DNA of 64,000 bases from assembly GCA_013399875.1 (NCBI GenBank), contig VXAZ01001116.1:2750546-2814545 (forward strand), in the 5' to 3' direction. This document shows, in pieces, positions 26,345 to 39,033 of the stretch; positions within the stretch are counted from its first letter, which is position 1; each line of letters begins with the position of its first letter. Position numbers and translations under genes: made by a program. The notes under the pieces are model-generated. The model ran no database searches. It was not told where the DNA came from and saw only the letters and a program-made list of their open reading frames with translations. The DNA comes from Gymnorhina tibicen (taxonomy: Eukaryota; Chordata; Aves; Passeriformes; Artamidae).

Positions 26345-26909
26345 TGTGATGGTTTTGGCTGGGGTATAGTTAATTTTCTTCATAGTAGCTGGTATGAGAT
26401 TATGTTTTGGATTTGTGCTGAAAACAATGTTGATAATTCGAGGATGTTTTTGTTACTGCTGAGCAGTGCTCACGCAGAGTCAAGGCCTGTTCTGCCCCTC
26501 TGCACAAGCAGTTGTGACAGGATGTATTTGGGACAGATGACCCCAACTGATCCAAGGGATATTCCAGACTACATGGCTTCATGCTCAGAACATAGGGCTG
26601 GGGGAAGAAGGGGGAAACGGGCATGTTAAGAGTGATGGTGTTTGTCTTAGTGGTGTAATGTAATGCATGATGGGATCCTGCTTTCCTGCAGATGGATGAA
26701 TACCTGCCTGCCCATGGGAAGTGGTGAATGAATTCCTTGTTTTGCTTTGTTTGAGTGCACAGGACCTTTGCTTTACCCATTAAACTGTCTTTATCTCAAC
26801 CCATGAGTTTCCTCAGTTTTAATCTTCTGATTGTCTCCCCCATCCTACCTGGGGGAGTGAGCAAATGGCTGTGTGGGGATCAGTTGCCAGCTGGGGTTAA
26901 ACAATGACA
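26345..26909 (+). mobile_element. ERVL-like solo LTR, plus strand
   Basis: This 565-bp element begins TGTGATGGTTTTGGCTGGGG and ends GGTTAAACAATGACA, with canonical TG...CA ends. Shared landmarks with the 15454 copy are AGTTAATTTTCTTCATAGT, AAGGGATATTCCAG, ATTAAA at 26779-26784 and CTCAACCCATGAG directly after it. The flanking five bases are CTTAC on the left (26340-26344) and ATTAC on the right (26910-26914), four of five identical. This is consistent with the 5-bp duplication usual for ERVL elements after one substitution. No internal coding region is attached, so it is a solo LTR formed by LTR-LTR recombination. Confidence 0.88.
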
Positions 26910-27068
26910 ATTACCTTTAAGCAAAAACCATTCAATTTATCAAAGAACAGCTGAAAAGGTAAATTGCTTTCTGACTACAGCTTTAGACCATCCCCTTCCT
27001 GCGTGATTTGATTGTGGGGGCTCCAGAAAACTGCAAACTGAATTTCTATGATATTCTTAGAAAAGATA

Positions 27069-27148
27069 TGTGTGTGTGTGTGTGAAGTATGTGGGTGTGC
27101 TTGTTTATATGTATGAATATGGGTGTGTTTGCTTATATGTATGAATAT
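27069..27148. repeat. (TG)n microsatellite and 28-bp tandem repeat
   Basis: A (TG)8 run at about 27069-27084 is followed by two copies of a 28-bp unit, GGGTGTG...TATGTATGAATAT, at 27093-27120 and 27121-27148. They differ at a few bases. A short AT alternation follows. Confidence 0.85.
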
Positions 27149-29566
27149 ATATATGTTTTGCTTACTGTCTTTCAGGTATGAGACAGACAGCAAAATGGGT
27201 GGGGATTGCCTTTCATCAGCACAGTCCCACAGTGAGCCATGTCCTTGCCTCCCTCCTGCTGCCTCCACGCCCATGTGCAGTGCTGCCACAGGCTGCTCCT
27301 GCTTGCTCACGGGATGCAGATGTTGTAGCAGCCTCAGCTCATGCCACCACTCCTCCATGTACCCTCGGATGTGTTGGGCAGCCCAGTGCAGCCTGGGTGT
27401 CAGACGGAGCCTGCCCATGGATGTTCTCTGCCAGGGAGACCCAGAGTGGGCAGATGTGGGGCAGACATGGGGCTTTACCCAGCCCCTGTGCTCTCTGCCC
27501 TGGGAGCAGGAAGGAGCATTAGCTCATAGGCTGTGCCTCTCATCCCCATGGAACCACTCCTTTCACACACAGTGGAGACATCAACATCATCCCACCATTG
27601 CTACTTTACTTCCACACCCATTCTGGGTATGAACAAGCAATGTCAGACAAAATTAGCATCTCAGTTGCTCTGGGGTTCTTGATATATGACTGCAGTCATT
27701 GACATGTGCAAAGGAGCATGCCCACAGTGAGGATATCACCATGACCTCCCCCTGCAGCCCAGTCTGGTCAGTAAGAGCTTTGAACGTGCAGAATCAATGC
27801 CAGGGGTCTGGTCTCACAAGCTGGCGAGGCCACCAGGATACAGCTGGAACATGGGGGCCCTTTGCTGGGCCATGTGGAAGGCTAGAAGCCTGTTTTGTGC
27901 CTACAGCTTTAGTGGAGGCTGCTGTGCTAAAGGATATGGGAGAAAAGAAGGAATGGCTGTGGTGGTTGTGGCTGGCCACACTACCAGGCTGACCAGTAGT
28001 CTGGCCAGAATGGCTGCCAGTGAGAAAACGCTAGGGTCACTGGATGTAACCAGGGAGTTTGGGAACCCCAGGCCATGGGATCCTTGGTTTGGGGGTCTGC
28101 AAGGCAGGGTAAAGCTGCATTTCATGGTGATGAGAGCTGGAATAGAGATCTGGGTTGTGGCCAGTGTGGATTGGCAAGAATGAGCCCATGGTGCCTTCCT
28201 GCTGTCCACATCAGAGGGAATTCATTGTTCTGCCCTGTTGCATCAGACGAGCTCTGTCAGACCTTAAAAAGTTCACACTTTTTTTCTGGATCGGACTTTA
28301 GGCTGGGCACATATGGTGTGAGTTGTGCCACTTGTCAAGTCTCAGCAGTGCCTTGTCTGAGCTTTGGATGGGAACTCAGTTCATTGGATGCTTGGTGCAT
28401 CAGGTCCCCTAATTATCAACCAACCAATCTCCAACGATATCGGGAGAACTGTGGAGTGATCCACTACTAAACAATTACAGGAAGGTAATAGGATTAGTGT
28501 TGTGCAACCTAGGTTTATGAAATATATTACATTCTCATTTTACAAGTAATTTTAGATTAGTTTGAGAGGTTTGGTTAATAAACATGACGTTAGAGCAATA
28601 CACTTAGATTTGTGTAAGGAAGCTTGCTTAATCTTAATTTATATTCTGACTGAGATAAAAGCTAAGACAAAACTGACACTCGATCTTTGTCTTTTTCAGG
28701 AGAGATCCAGAAGAAAACAGTTGTTATTGACAATGTTGGGGGAATCAGTAAAAGTACTGGCACAAGCAAATAATAGGTATTTCAGTTTGGTAAAATACAA
28801 TACAATGTATGGAACAAAAAACCAAAGTCGTGTTTGCCTAATAAGGTGCTCTGTCTGGCAGAGCAGTAACTTTGGAAAAGATTAGGACTTACTGATTGAT
28901 AATCAGTTGTAATGAAATTGCAATAGGATGTTGAGGTCAGTGCTGTTCTTGAATGCAGTCCCCTGCTTGTCACTGAGCAGCACTTCTCTGTAAGGTTTGT
29001 TGCCTCTGCATTTGGCATGGGTGCAGCTGGAATGTGCTGTCTAGTCCTGGACTTCACATTCCAAGAGGGTTATAAAAAAAAATCAGAGAAAGTTCAGCAT
29101 AGACCAACACTGTCTGAAGGCCTGAAGAATCTCTTACAGGAGATCCAAAGTCTACCTATCTTCTTCTCTAAATGGTCTGCAAGACCCTGCATAAGGCTTC
29201 TGATGTTACAGGTAAAGATACAACAACTTCCTGCATTTAGAGTTGATAGATAGGTTTAAGCAAGAAATAACATAATTATTTTCACCAACAAAGTTAATGT
29301 TTGTCATACGTTTGCCATCCCTGGAGAAGTTTTCAATCAATGTTTCTCTGAAGGATATCCTCAAATTCAGCTGTAGATGCTGGAACTGAATCAAGGACTA
29401 GTTTGAAGGAATTAGGTAAAAACTCAAGCAAATTATCTTCATTGTTCTTCCTGGCCTGATGGTTAGAGGTAATCACACAGCTCACACCTATGTAAATCTG
29501 AAATTCAAAGTTTGAATTCTGTATGTTTTCACAGCCTACTGTACGATGTTCAACAGGTTGGTGAAT

Positions 29567-29602
29567 GTGATGATGGAGCACATAGTGATGATGGAGCACA
29601 TA
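29567..29602. repeat. 18-bp perfect tandem duplication
   Basis: GTGATGATGGAGCACATA is repeated exactly twice, at 29567-29584 and 29585-29602, and a partial third copy begins GTGA. No gene context is evident. Confidence 0.95.
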
Positions 29603-30795
29603 GTGACTGCAGGGAGGAAATGACACTCCTCCTCCCCTCTGGGGACACCCAGTGCTTGTGGTACCGCTGTGTCACAGCTGCTGGCTCTGTGGCTCTCAGC
29701 TGTACCTGAGCAACAGAACAGACTTTCATGGAGTATTTAAAACACATCAGATAAAACCAATGGAATCCTGTGGTTGTATAGCAGAGACGAGGAAATGAAA
29801 CTACACGTATCCAGCAGGAAAGTGTGTTAGTTAATTAATTAATTGTCCACTTATATGTCTTAATCACATAAGGAGATTGGTCAGTGACCATCCGCCCCTT
29901 AGGGTGATTGGCTAAGGTCTTACAACACCCATTTCAATAACATCACACCAGTGTATCATAAACAAGACTTAGACAAACATCAGGTGTCCAGGTAGTTATA
30001 CAAAACATCTTATTGTTTTCATAGCTTGCGTGAGAAAGGAAAGATTCACACAGAACACTGCAAGAAGCTGGAAAATGTTTCTAACAGCCCTTTCTGTATC
30101 CACAGAATCCTATTCCTTATTTGTCTTTGTGAACACTATTGTGATCTCCGAGCCTATGTAGTGGAATTGCAGAGGGAATTGTGACTGATAAGTTTGCAGG
30201 AAGCCACCTGTGGAGCCCGGATGAAGGGTTGCCTGGAACCTCACTGCTGAGAGCCATAAACTGGCATGAGGGTCATCTCCGCTTACTTGGAGGAACTCTG
30301 CCAACTGCGATTTTTTGATGGAAAACTCACCAGAGACCAGATCTAGCAGCCAGTGACGGCACCCAGGGCTGGAAGGCAAATATGGCTGTGTGTGCTGAGC
30401 TCCTACTCCAGCACACGGCAGCAGCCATCAGTGCAGTCCCCACTGGCAGTAGCCAAGGAACACCCATTCTTTTGCTTCATCCCTTGTCAATGTGGGTTGC
30501 ATCATGTTCCCATCTCATTTCGTTAAAAACAATGTCATGCTCTAATCTTTGAAGCTTCTCATGTGTTAGGGGTTGCTTTAAGACAAAGCTGTGTCATTAC
30601 CACCTGCTTCAACCTTGTGTTGCCAAATCAGTGTCTGTTGGTAATTGCAGCTTTGTACATAACAATTTACCTGGCAGACTGTAAACAAGCATTTCTTGAG
30701 AAGATTGGGTGCAGTTCTAGGGTCTGCCTGCATTGCTGTGTCCCTCTCATGAGACACTGGAAAATCCAGTATCACTGGAATTTAAAATAATGCTG

Positions 30796-30975
30796 TGATT
30801 ATGTGTGTGTCTGTGTGTACAGATAACCATGTCTATAGGGAGAGCTGTAGATAAGAAGTATGTACACTGCAGACTACATATACTATATATTACATGTAAA
30901 TAATGTAATTATGAAGAAATACAGTGTATTCATACAAACATACATATGCACACACATATATATGTATGTGTGAGT
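30796..30975. repeat. TG/TA-rich low-complexity DNA
   Basis: Alternating purine-pyrimidine patches (TGTGTGTGTCTGTGTGT near 30800; ACACACATATATATGTATGTG near 30950) flank an AT-rich segment. Such DNA is a typical microsatellite remnant. Confidence 0.75.
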
Positions 30976-33064
30976 ATGAGGAGAGAGTCTGTGAGTATGA
31001 GGGTACAGCCACTGCACACATGCCCATCACTTTTCACCTTCAGCCTGGTGTGAATCCAGAGCTGCTAAAGGGCACCCAGCTGATAGCTCAGGCATGAAAG
31101 CTTCTCATTCTGCCCAGTTCAAAGCTGTCAGCAGTCCCGTGAGCTGCTTGATTCTGTCCTTTCTATGCACAGCAGTTTAGCCTGGACAGACTAATTTCTG
31201 GTGTGATAAGATCCCAAGGTTTCCTGGGACTAAAAACTAACCTTGGGACTAGATTTGCACGAGTAGTCCAGACACAGGAGCTTTCTCCTCTGCAAGGATC
31301 TATCTCTGGTAGCACTTCAAGCCCACTTTTTCTTTTTAATTATTCCTTTGAGAAGACTAAGGCTTTGAAGAATTTTATACTGAGGAGCAAAAAACTAAAA
31401 ATCTGCCAGTCTGTGTGACTGTGTTTAACAAAATTCTCTATTTTGACTTGGAATGCTAATTTAAAAGCAAGCTGCCAAGAGCACAAGGAATTTCTGATTA
31501 TTCTGTGCTGTTACAGGCAAGAAGGTTCAGGAATGAGAACAAACCAGATGTCATCAGTATTGCTTGAAACTCTTCCTTCAAAGGGCACAAACATTAAGAA
31601 TGGTTCCGTGAGAAATGCTAGCTGCTTCTACAGGCTCCTTGCTTCTTTATTCTTTCATTAGGGCTGTGTGTTCAAATACAACAGTATTTCCTTTCCCAGT
31701 TCAGACCATTACATCTGTGTACATATATATGTTCATCCCATTCCTCGTTTTGGATTTCTTTATCAAGGTGCAGAAGTTACTTTTGCAATGCAATTCTATG
31801 AAATCCAAGAGTTAATCTTCAAAGGCTTTTATATTGTGTTTGAAAAAATCCCAACATCTATTACATGTGAACTGCCTCCGAACCCTGTCTTGGTTTATTG
31901 ACTACGTGAAGGCAATAAAGTTGGTAAAGTTTTACCTGACAAAATAAAAAATCTCTACTGTTTCATCAGATCCCACCTTAGAAGCAGAGTTTACAATCAT
32001 GTCTTTGGGGGACATCTGATGCTTTGTTTTGTATCTTACAACCACACTACAAATTACATCCTCCAACCACTTCTTGACTTGTATAAAGACAGAAAAACAA
32101 GGCACACACAGCTGCATGTGTAAAAAAGGCACCTGAAATGGTTTTGTAAGTCCTGCTTGATTTGTTTTAAGAGGTTTGTTTAGTACAAGCTATTTTTAAC
32201 TGTCTCTTGCTGTGTGAGGATGAACACTGCAAGCAGAGTCTTCTCTGCAAGACCTGTGCCTGCTGCGTAGGTGCACCTGCTGGAGATGTCCTTTTGTCAG
32301 GCAGGCATAAGGGAGGCAGAGGTATTTTTAGTATTTCTACATATGTATTTTTCTCTTCTAATCCATGAAGGACAGCATTTTGGGACAAGGACTTACTTAA
32401 TGAATCACAACAGTTGCCTGTGGGACAGTTTATTGTTTCCAGCCAGCACACAGCTTGCCATCAGTTCTCAGCAGCTCAGACCTCGGCTCTTAGTGAACTC
32501 TTTGCCCCAGTGTTTCACCAGAAATGATCCTCAGACACACATCCTCCCACTGTCATTTCACAAGACTCTCTTCAGTTCTAGTGCCAGGGACTTGGCCTTC
32601 TTGTTGAAGGTATCATCAAAGTGATATTTCTGTTATATTCTGCTTCCCCTATGTTTCTTCCAGCTTGGGGCAGGAGTCATCCCACAGCTGCAGTAGATGT
32701 TACCACAAGCCCCTTTTTTTAGCACTTCCCAGGATGCAGACCAGGTTTGCTTATTTGTACATTGGTGCTGTTCTCAAGGCTCTCACCCCAGGCCAGCTCA
32801 GGCTCTGGAGAAGGAGCACATCCCTTACAGCTACCCCATCATCCTTCCCTCTGCAGCCAGGTTGATGCTGGGCTGACAGTGCACACAAGGTCCAGGCGAG
32901 GGTTTCCTCACTCTCCCAATGCCCAGTAACTGGCTTAAGCCTGGCAGGTATCCCTCCATCCATAAGTCTCCTACAACTATTATCCCTCCAGTCCTTGTCT
33001 CCTCCAGATATTTTGACTCAGCTCATGAAATTTCTCCAGGGGATGCTAAATCTCCCTTTTTTTG

Positions 33065-33065
33065 N
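33065..33065. other. Single ambiguous base (N)
   Basis: One N in a T-rich run directly before a TTTG microsatellite. It is most simply a low-quality base in a hard-to-sequence homopolymer. Confidence 0.95.
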
Positions 33066-33112
33066 TTGTTTATTTATTTTTTTTTTGTTTGTTTGTTTGT
33101 TTGTTTGTTTCT
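33066..33112. repeat. Poly(T) and (TTTG)n microsatellite
   Basis: A T-rich run leads into six to seven GTTT units at about 33087-33110. Copy number is probably unreliable because an N sits immediately upstream. Confidence 0.9.
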
Positions 33113-36100
33113 CTACTTCTCAGACTATGCTGTTCTGGGTGGAAAATGATTTTTTACCTCCCCTTCTGCCCTGCCCAATTGGATTTCTTTCCATTTGCTC
33201 GTTTGGTGGCCAGGTTGCAATCCGGGGCTTGTTCGTTATCTCTCCTCTCCTCATCTTGCAACTACCTTCAAAAATACTTAACCTGATTTAAGCCATTCTT
33301 GAAGACAATGATTTTGTCTGCAAAGAAGATTCTGACTGAAACTTCTGCACAGCTTATATCAGATTTAAAAATTGACTGCCTTTCCTTGGCACCAGGTGAT
33401 GTTTCATGGGACTGAGCTTTCGAATGCAGAGCTTGGAAGGATGAAATATAGCACTAACCTTTAAGGCTTCTCCAGAAACTCAAAACATGGCACTGATCAA
33501 ATATCAAGAGCAGTGCTCTTAGATATTTTATCTCAGTTATATTAATTGAAAACCCAAGCACTTTGCTACATGTGCTACAATCGACGATGTATCACTGGAT
33601 TAAATCATTATGTAATGATTATTACTTATGCATTATTCTCCAGTTTTTCCATATGTATACTTTTGAATGACATTTATTTGAAAATATAATGAGGGATATG
33701 TGCATGCCTGTAGTATATGGCTTTGGACTCAGCCATTTCAGTGTGCATGAACAGAAAAATAGCAACATCTGATTTAAAAGTGTTTTGAAACTTTTCTCTT
33801 CTGAAAATCAGAAATCAGAGACCACATTCAGGATCTGCTTCAAGAAGTCCTCAAGACCAGGGTCAGAAGCCAGACTCCTCTGGTACTGAGCTATACTGAG
33901 CTTTGTAAGGTCAGGAAAGAGATTGTATGACACACTTCTACTCCAGGAAAAATGACCTTGATCAGAAGGTGTCTAATTCCCTGAATGTTTGTATCAAGTG
34001 TGAGTACATAATCAGGTTATCAGCCCCTGTATGTTCCTAAACCAGCAGATCATGTGTGTATATGGTGATCTTAAGCCTGTGCAATTCTTTTGGCTTTAAG
34101 AGACTACTGAGCTGTATGAAGTTAAACAATCCTGTGTTTGTAGTCTTCATGGGAGTTTTGCAGGGCCTTTGTTCCAAAATTGGCTTAATGCAAGTGGATC
34201 CTTGAGCCCTCATGGAAACTGGATCTTGAATTGCTTCTGCATGTTCACACTTTCATACAACTTTTGCTACTGCTATAGGTAAAAGCTGTGTTCATGCTGG
34301 GGGACAGATTTCACCTGGGACAGTGGTGGGAATTGAAAAATGTGTTCATAACCATCTTGAAAACAACATCAGTTGAGAATGGAGCATTTTCTAAAAGGGT
34401 TTGCTGTTGAAAACTGTGCAAAACTGTATTTTGTACAACTACAGGATCCAGTGGTCAACCCAGAATGCCATGCAGCCGACATGATGTAATTTCCACCCGA
34501 CTCTTTTGGTTTCATAATTGGATTTTGTAGGCTCAAACAGCTACATCCAACAGCTCAAACTACAAGTAGCACTAACTGTATCCTTTCTGCAGCACTGAAG
34601 CTCCAGGTGATCTCCTCAGGACCAAAAGGATGGAAAGGCTTTATCAGAAGTGAGTTGGGTTTACAATAATCATAAAAGATTTCCCAAGAGAGCTTACAAA
34701 ATCAACTGAATTTCAGTACATGTGCTTATAGACATCCTGATAGTCCTTTAAAGCTCATCAGTTCAATACCAAAAACTGTGCATAAATAGCTTGATGGTAA
34801 AACTGCTACAGCACAACCTTCAAGGAAGGTATCCAGCCGACAGGTCAGCAGAGGAAAGGCAACTTGGAAAAAGTTCCCCACTACCTTGTCATCAACAAAA
34901 AATTCATGTATTCAACCTGTAACAACACCAGCTCCTCTCAGATGGGTTGCTTCTCCCAGGAGCACAGAGACATAAAAGTCAATATCCTTATTACGCAGAA
35001 GGAACACATCAGGCAGCAGTGTGTGTGGCTCTATATACACGTGTGTGCATGGGAGTGCATTGCACATACACAAAAGTGTATAATGCATATGTAAGTGCAA
35101 CAGCCTTGGAAACACTGGAATCCAGCAAACACTCTAGTAGAGCCTTACCACGTGTCATTCCTGCGTGTCGTAAACTTTATGTATCGCCTAGGTTGTTTAC
35201 CCAACTCTTGCTAGAGTAAGTTATCCAGCCTGTTTGCTCAGTTCCTCAGACTAGGACTGAAATCCTGCTCTACTCCTTTGGAGCAAGAGGTGCCTATGAC
35301 TCTGCAGTTCTTGAAGCACAACTGGATTTGACAGCAGTAAAAAGCAGTGCTCCTAAAATATTCATGTAAACATTTTGCTTAAAACATTTGAGGTTGGTCA
35401 GACTTCTAAAAATAAAAGCAAAACAAAATCCCAAAAGAAAGTGTGGTTTTCTGTTGTCCTCTATGACTCTGTTTTTTCCCCTTTCTAACTAGGGAAGAAA
35501 ATACCAGGAAATGTTTGTAAACCCCAAGCTTAAAACTGTCCTGTAGTCCCCAAGATTCTTCTTCCATTTGTATGAATTGATCTCATCACAGCGTGTAGTT
35601 TGAAAAGCCATTCTTGAGACTCATCTTGATCTTGAACAGTTATGGCTGCTTCTGTTTTTATGTTGGTCAAATCCTGCTCAGAATGCAATGTACGCACCCC
35701 TTTCAAATTAATTTTACAGTAGGTTTGGGCAAAGTTTGCCTAAGACAATCTTCCCCGCAACTTTCTCTTCACCGTATGAGCAGGGCACATTTCTCATGCT
35801 GGTTAAACCAACTGGTGGAGATGAGCTTGTAACACGTAAACTGTGATAGCCGGTATTTGATTTCCTGGTGGAAACATTCCTCATGAAAAACTGGCAAGGT
35901 TTTGGCAGATTTTTGGGAAGAGGACAGAGAGGGGATGGAAGTGAACAGAAGGCAAAAAGAGAGGGATTGTTTTTAATAGTGCTGTCATTAAATATGTGCA
36001 TCCAGTTTCACTTAATCATGTTCTTTTTTATTGTCCTTGCTTTCTCTCTGACAGATTATGGAGATCCAAAATACATCTACTGGTCTGCAGTGACTGTACT

Positions 36101-38079
36101 GATACCCACTATCCATCAGTCTCAGACCAGATATTGGTGACACATTCTGCTCTACAGAACAGATACCAACTGGTATTCACTCACTTTGTGTTTACCTCTC
36201 TTAAATACAGATGTAGAATGAAGGCCCTTGATCACCAAACACAGGCTGTTGTACTCTGGTTGCTGCAAAAGCAGTTTTGTGTCCTCTCACAGCAGATGTG
36301 ACGATAACATGCAGTAAGCATCAATGAGATGACGGACAGGGAAACGATATGAAATAAAGGTGATTTCCCATATAAACCCAGTAAAATAGCTCAGAAGAGG
36401 TCAGGAATGAACCTCACTTTCTGTTTTTCACCTGACAGGACAAGTGCTGACTGCCATAATACCTTAATTCTTCACATGCCCAAGGACATCAAGCCTGAGA
36501 GCTCTCAAAATTTCCTGTTTTCACTGCTGACCATAAACAGTAGCCCAGAAGCAGCTGACGTACTTCAGAGTCACACTGTTTATGTGGCAGTAAAGCATCT
36601 TGTACCCATATCCAAGACATTCCCATGAAACACTGGGTTCATAGCACACGCTCCCATTCAGGACATCTGCATCAGCAAATCCTTCAAAGTGATCCACTGA
36701 CTTGGGAGGCCACGGGAGCAGAAACTGAACAGAAACATCACTTTTCCTGTGGACGGAAATCAGGAGAAAACCATTAAGAAAGCTGCACTTTGTGGAGCCC
36801 ATTGCTGTGCTCCCAAGTGTCTCTTCAGTGACCTGTCTGCAATGGGAAAACAAAATAATAAAAACTGAACCCCTGTATGTAAAACCAACTCTTTTCAGAG
36901 AATCCCATAAGTTACATTTTACTCGTTTTTCTCTGACGCTTTTACAAGGAGTTCTTCTGACGGAATAATTTTCTCATATGCTAACTTTCAAATTACTGCT
37001 CCATGTCTTATCAGCTGTAAAGTTATTCTGAAACACATTTCAACAATTATTTTATAATGGCAACAATACAGCTCTTTTTTATCCTTCTTCCCATCTTGCT
37101 AGGAAACACATTTTTTTTTCTCACTCAAACTGACCTTGAGGCAGGGTTCCTATTGCTGTTGAAACTCATCCCTCCTCAGCTGCTTGAGGTTCTATTTGCT
37201 GCACTTTAACAACTCATAACAGGTTCTTTTCCTCTCAGACTCTTATCCCACATTGCTCCTCATTATTGTTTCAATAAACACTTTTCCACAGCAGATGTGG
37301 AGGTCCAGGAAGTTGTTACTATCCTTCACTGATCTTGTAAAAGAATGTTATCTGTCATGACCAGGAAGCCAAAGGCAGAAGAAGTGAAACAATCCAGCTC
37401 CTCCATCTTCTATCTATCAAGGAGCAGACTTGGTTTCCAGTAGGGCCATCCCACATTCTGTACCTGTCACAAAACTTCAGACAGTTTCAGGTACCCCTAT
37501 AACAGTGTGCCAAAGTTTCTTCCAATAATGAGGTAGGCAACCCAAGAGCAGCAATCAGATATGATTGCATTATAGAAGCTTATTATTTTTAGAAGTGAAA
37601 TCACACATAGTCCGAAATAACTCCGGGCTTCTGCAGATGTGGTCTGCAGGCAGAGCAGTCCACAGCAGAAGATGGTACTGGGATGAGACCTGTGGGTTAT
37701 GCCACAGACTCCTTCCACTCAAGTCACTGTGACTAAGGGGCCAGGGAATTTGAAATTTAATCTCTAGCCTAAGGAAATTTGAGTTGTCTTTAAAGAGGCT
37801 TAGACCTCACCTCACAGTCAGCAGTGAATACAGTGCGTAGTACAAGTGCACACAGAGAAATAAGGAAGTATTGAAAGGGCAGTGTTATGGGGAAAGCTCT
37901 CTCACCTTTCCTGGGAAACCAGCTGGACTGACTGCCTCTCTGAGGTGCCTGTACACCGACACATGCAGCATGGGGAGCACACAGGAGGAATAACAAGATT
38001 TGCGAGATATGGCATGACAGGTCACCACCTGAAGTGCTGCTATGGATGGATACCGGCTCTCCAGGAAGGACAGGCTGGA

Positions 38080-38285
38080 AAAGCAGGGAGGGGGTTTACC
38101 CTTCATGTGCAAGAGCAGGGACTGAACAGAGCTGTGCTTGGGGTGTACAATGAGCCAGCTGAGAGTTTATGGGTGAGGATTAGAGGGCTGACCAATGTAA
38201 GCAATGCAGTGATTGGTGTCTGCTACAGACCAGATCAGGAAGAGTCTCTGGCACCTGTGATTCTTGAAGGCAAATCTCATCAGTA
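38080..38285 (+). pseudogene. CR1 ORF2 endonuclease-domain remnant
   Basis: About 65 codons stay open. They contain the CR1 APE-type endonuclease signature LWVRIRG...VIGVCYRPDQEE. The upstream catalytic residues of the domain are outside this fragment or broken by frameshifts. The frame stops at 38286 right where the internal deletion begins, so it is a remnant and not a gene. Confidence 0.85.
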
Positions 38286-38595
38286 AAGAACAAGGCTAAG
38301 CGAACATTGTTTGTCTTGATGTTACCAAGGTTTTAGATGCTGTCTCCCAAAACTCTTCTAGACAAAACAGTGAAGTATGGACAGATAAATGCACAGTGAG
38401 GTGTGGATCAGTGGCACAAAGTCCAAACATAGGCTATTCACTAGCTGAGTACCCCAGAGGTCAATACTGTCAAATATCTTCATTAATGCCCTGGATGATG
38501 GGAGAGAGTGCACTGTCAGCAGTCTGGGAAAAGTGGTTGATGCTCCACGACATTTTGCTGACATTCAGAGGGACCTGCACAGGCTGGAGAAATAG

Positions 38596-39033
38596 GTGGA
38601 CAGGAACTTCATGAGATACCAAGTCCATTACATGGGCAAGAATATCTTTAGGCAGCAGAGCAGGCTGAGGGTCAACTCTCTGGAAAGCACCTTTACAGAA
38701 AAGGACTTGGGGATCCTGGTGGACAAGCTGGCCATGGGCCAGCAATGTGTCTTTGCAGCAAAGGAGGCCACCAGCCTCCTGGACTGCATTAGGCAGAGCA
38801 TTAGCAACAGATCGAGGGAGATGATCCTTCCCCTCTGCTCAGCACGGGTGTCTTGTGTCTCGTGCTGTGCTTCCCTGTACAAGATAGGCATGGACATACT
38901 GGAGTCAGCTCAGCAAAGGGCCATGAAAATGATTAAGGGACTGGAGGATCTGACACATGAGGAGAATCTGAAAAAGCTGGAACTTTGCAGCAGAGAAAGA
39001 GAAGGCTCAGGGAGATCTTATCAGTGTGTATAA
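38596..39033 (+). pseudogene. CR1 ORF2 C-terminal remnant
   Basis: A 145-codon frame runs through the region after the reverse-transcriptase active site. Conserved CR1 words are EKDLGILVDKLAMGQQC, AAKEATSLLDCIRQSI and SREMILPLCSA. It lacks the catalytic FADD motif and starts inside the domain, so it has no independent function. It ends shortly before the CR1 3' untranslated tail. Confidence 0.88.

Larger units (their letters stand above)
26910..37899. other. Long non-coding stretch with microsatellites
   Basis: About 11 kb without a recognised gene or large mobile element. Simple repeats lie at 27069-27148, 29567-29602, about 30796-30975 and 33066-33112; a single N is at 33065. A CCAAT/TATA-like arrangement on the minus strand (29775-29937) and a weak CLCA-like exon remnant on the plus strand (about 36290-36600) are discussed as findings. 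An AT-rich 18-bp palindrome is at 33603-33620. Confidence 0.5.

Noticed and set aside
15454..26909. The LTRs at 15454 and 26345 as the two ends of one provirus
   Set aside because: The span is too long for an ERVL provirus, the interior shows no gag or pol motifs and holds an opposite LTR, and the right copy has its own near-matching 5-bp flanks.
27123..27632. 169-codon plus-strand frame
   Set aside because: It starts in a TG/TA microsatellite and has a Cys/Ser/Pro-rich composition with a competing frame in another register; no family resemblance.
28692..28775. Short exon candidate after CTTTTTCAG reading EIQKKTVVIDNVGGIS
   Set aside because: It ends in two stops after about 26 codons and I recognise no protein. 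It is too short to separate from chance.
36521..36853. 110-codon minus-strand frame after a good acceptor-like TTTTCCCATTGCAG
   Set aside because: It overlaps the weak CLCA-like candidate on the other strand, has no family match I recognise, and no donor or polyadenylation context. Both cannot be right and neither is supported enough to call.
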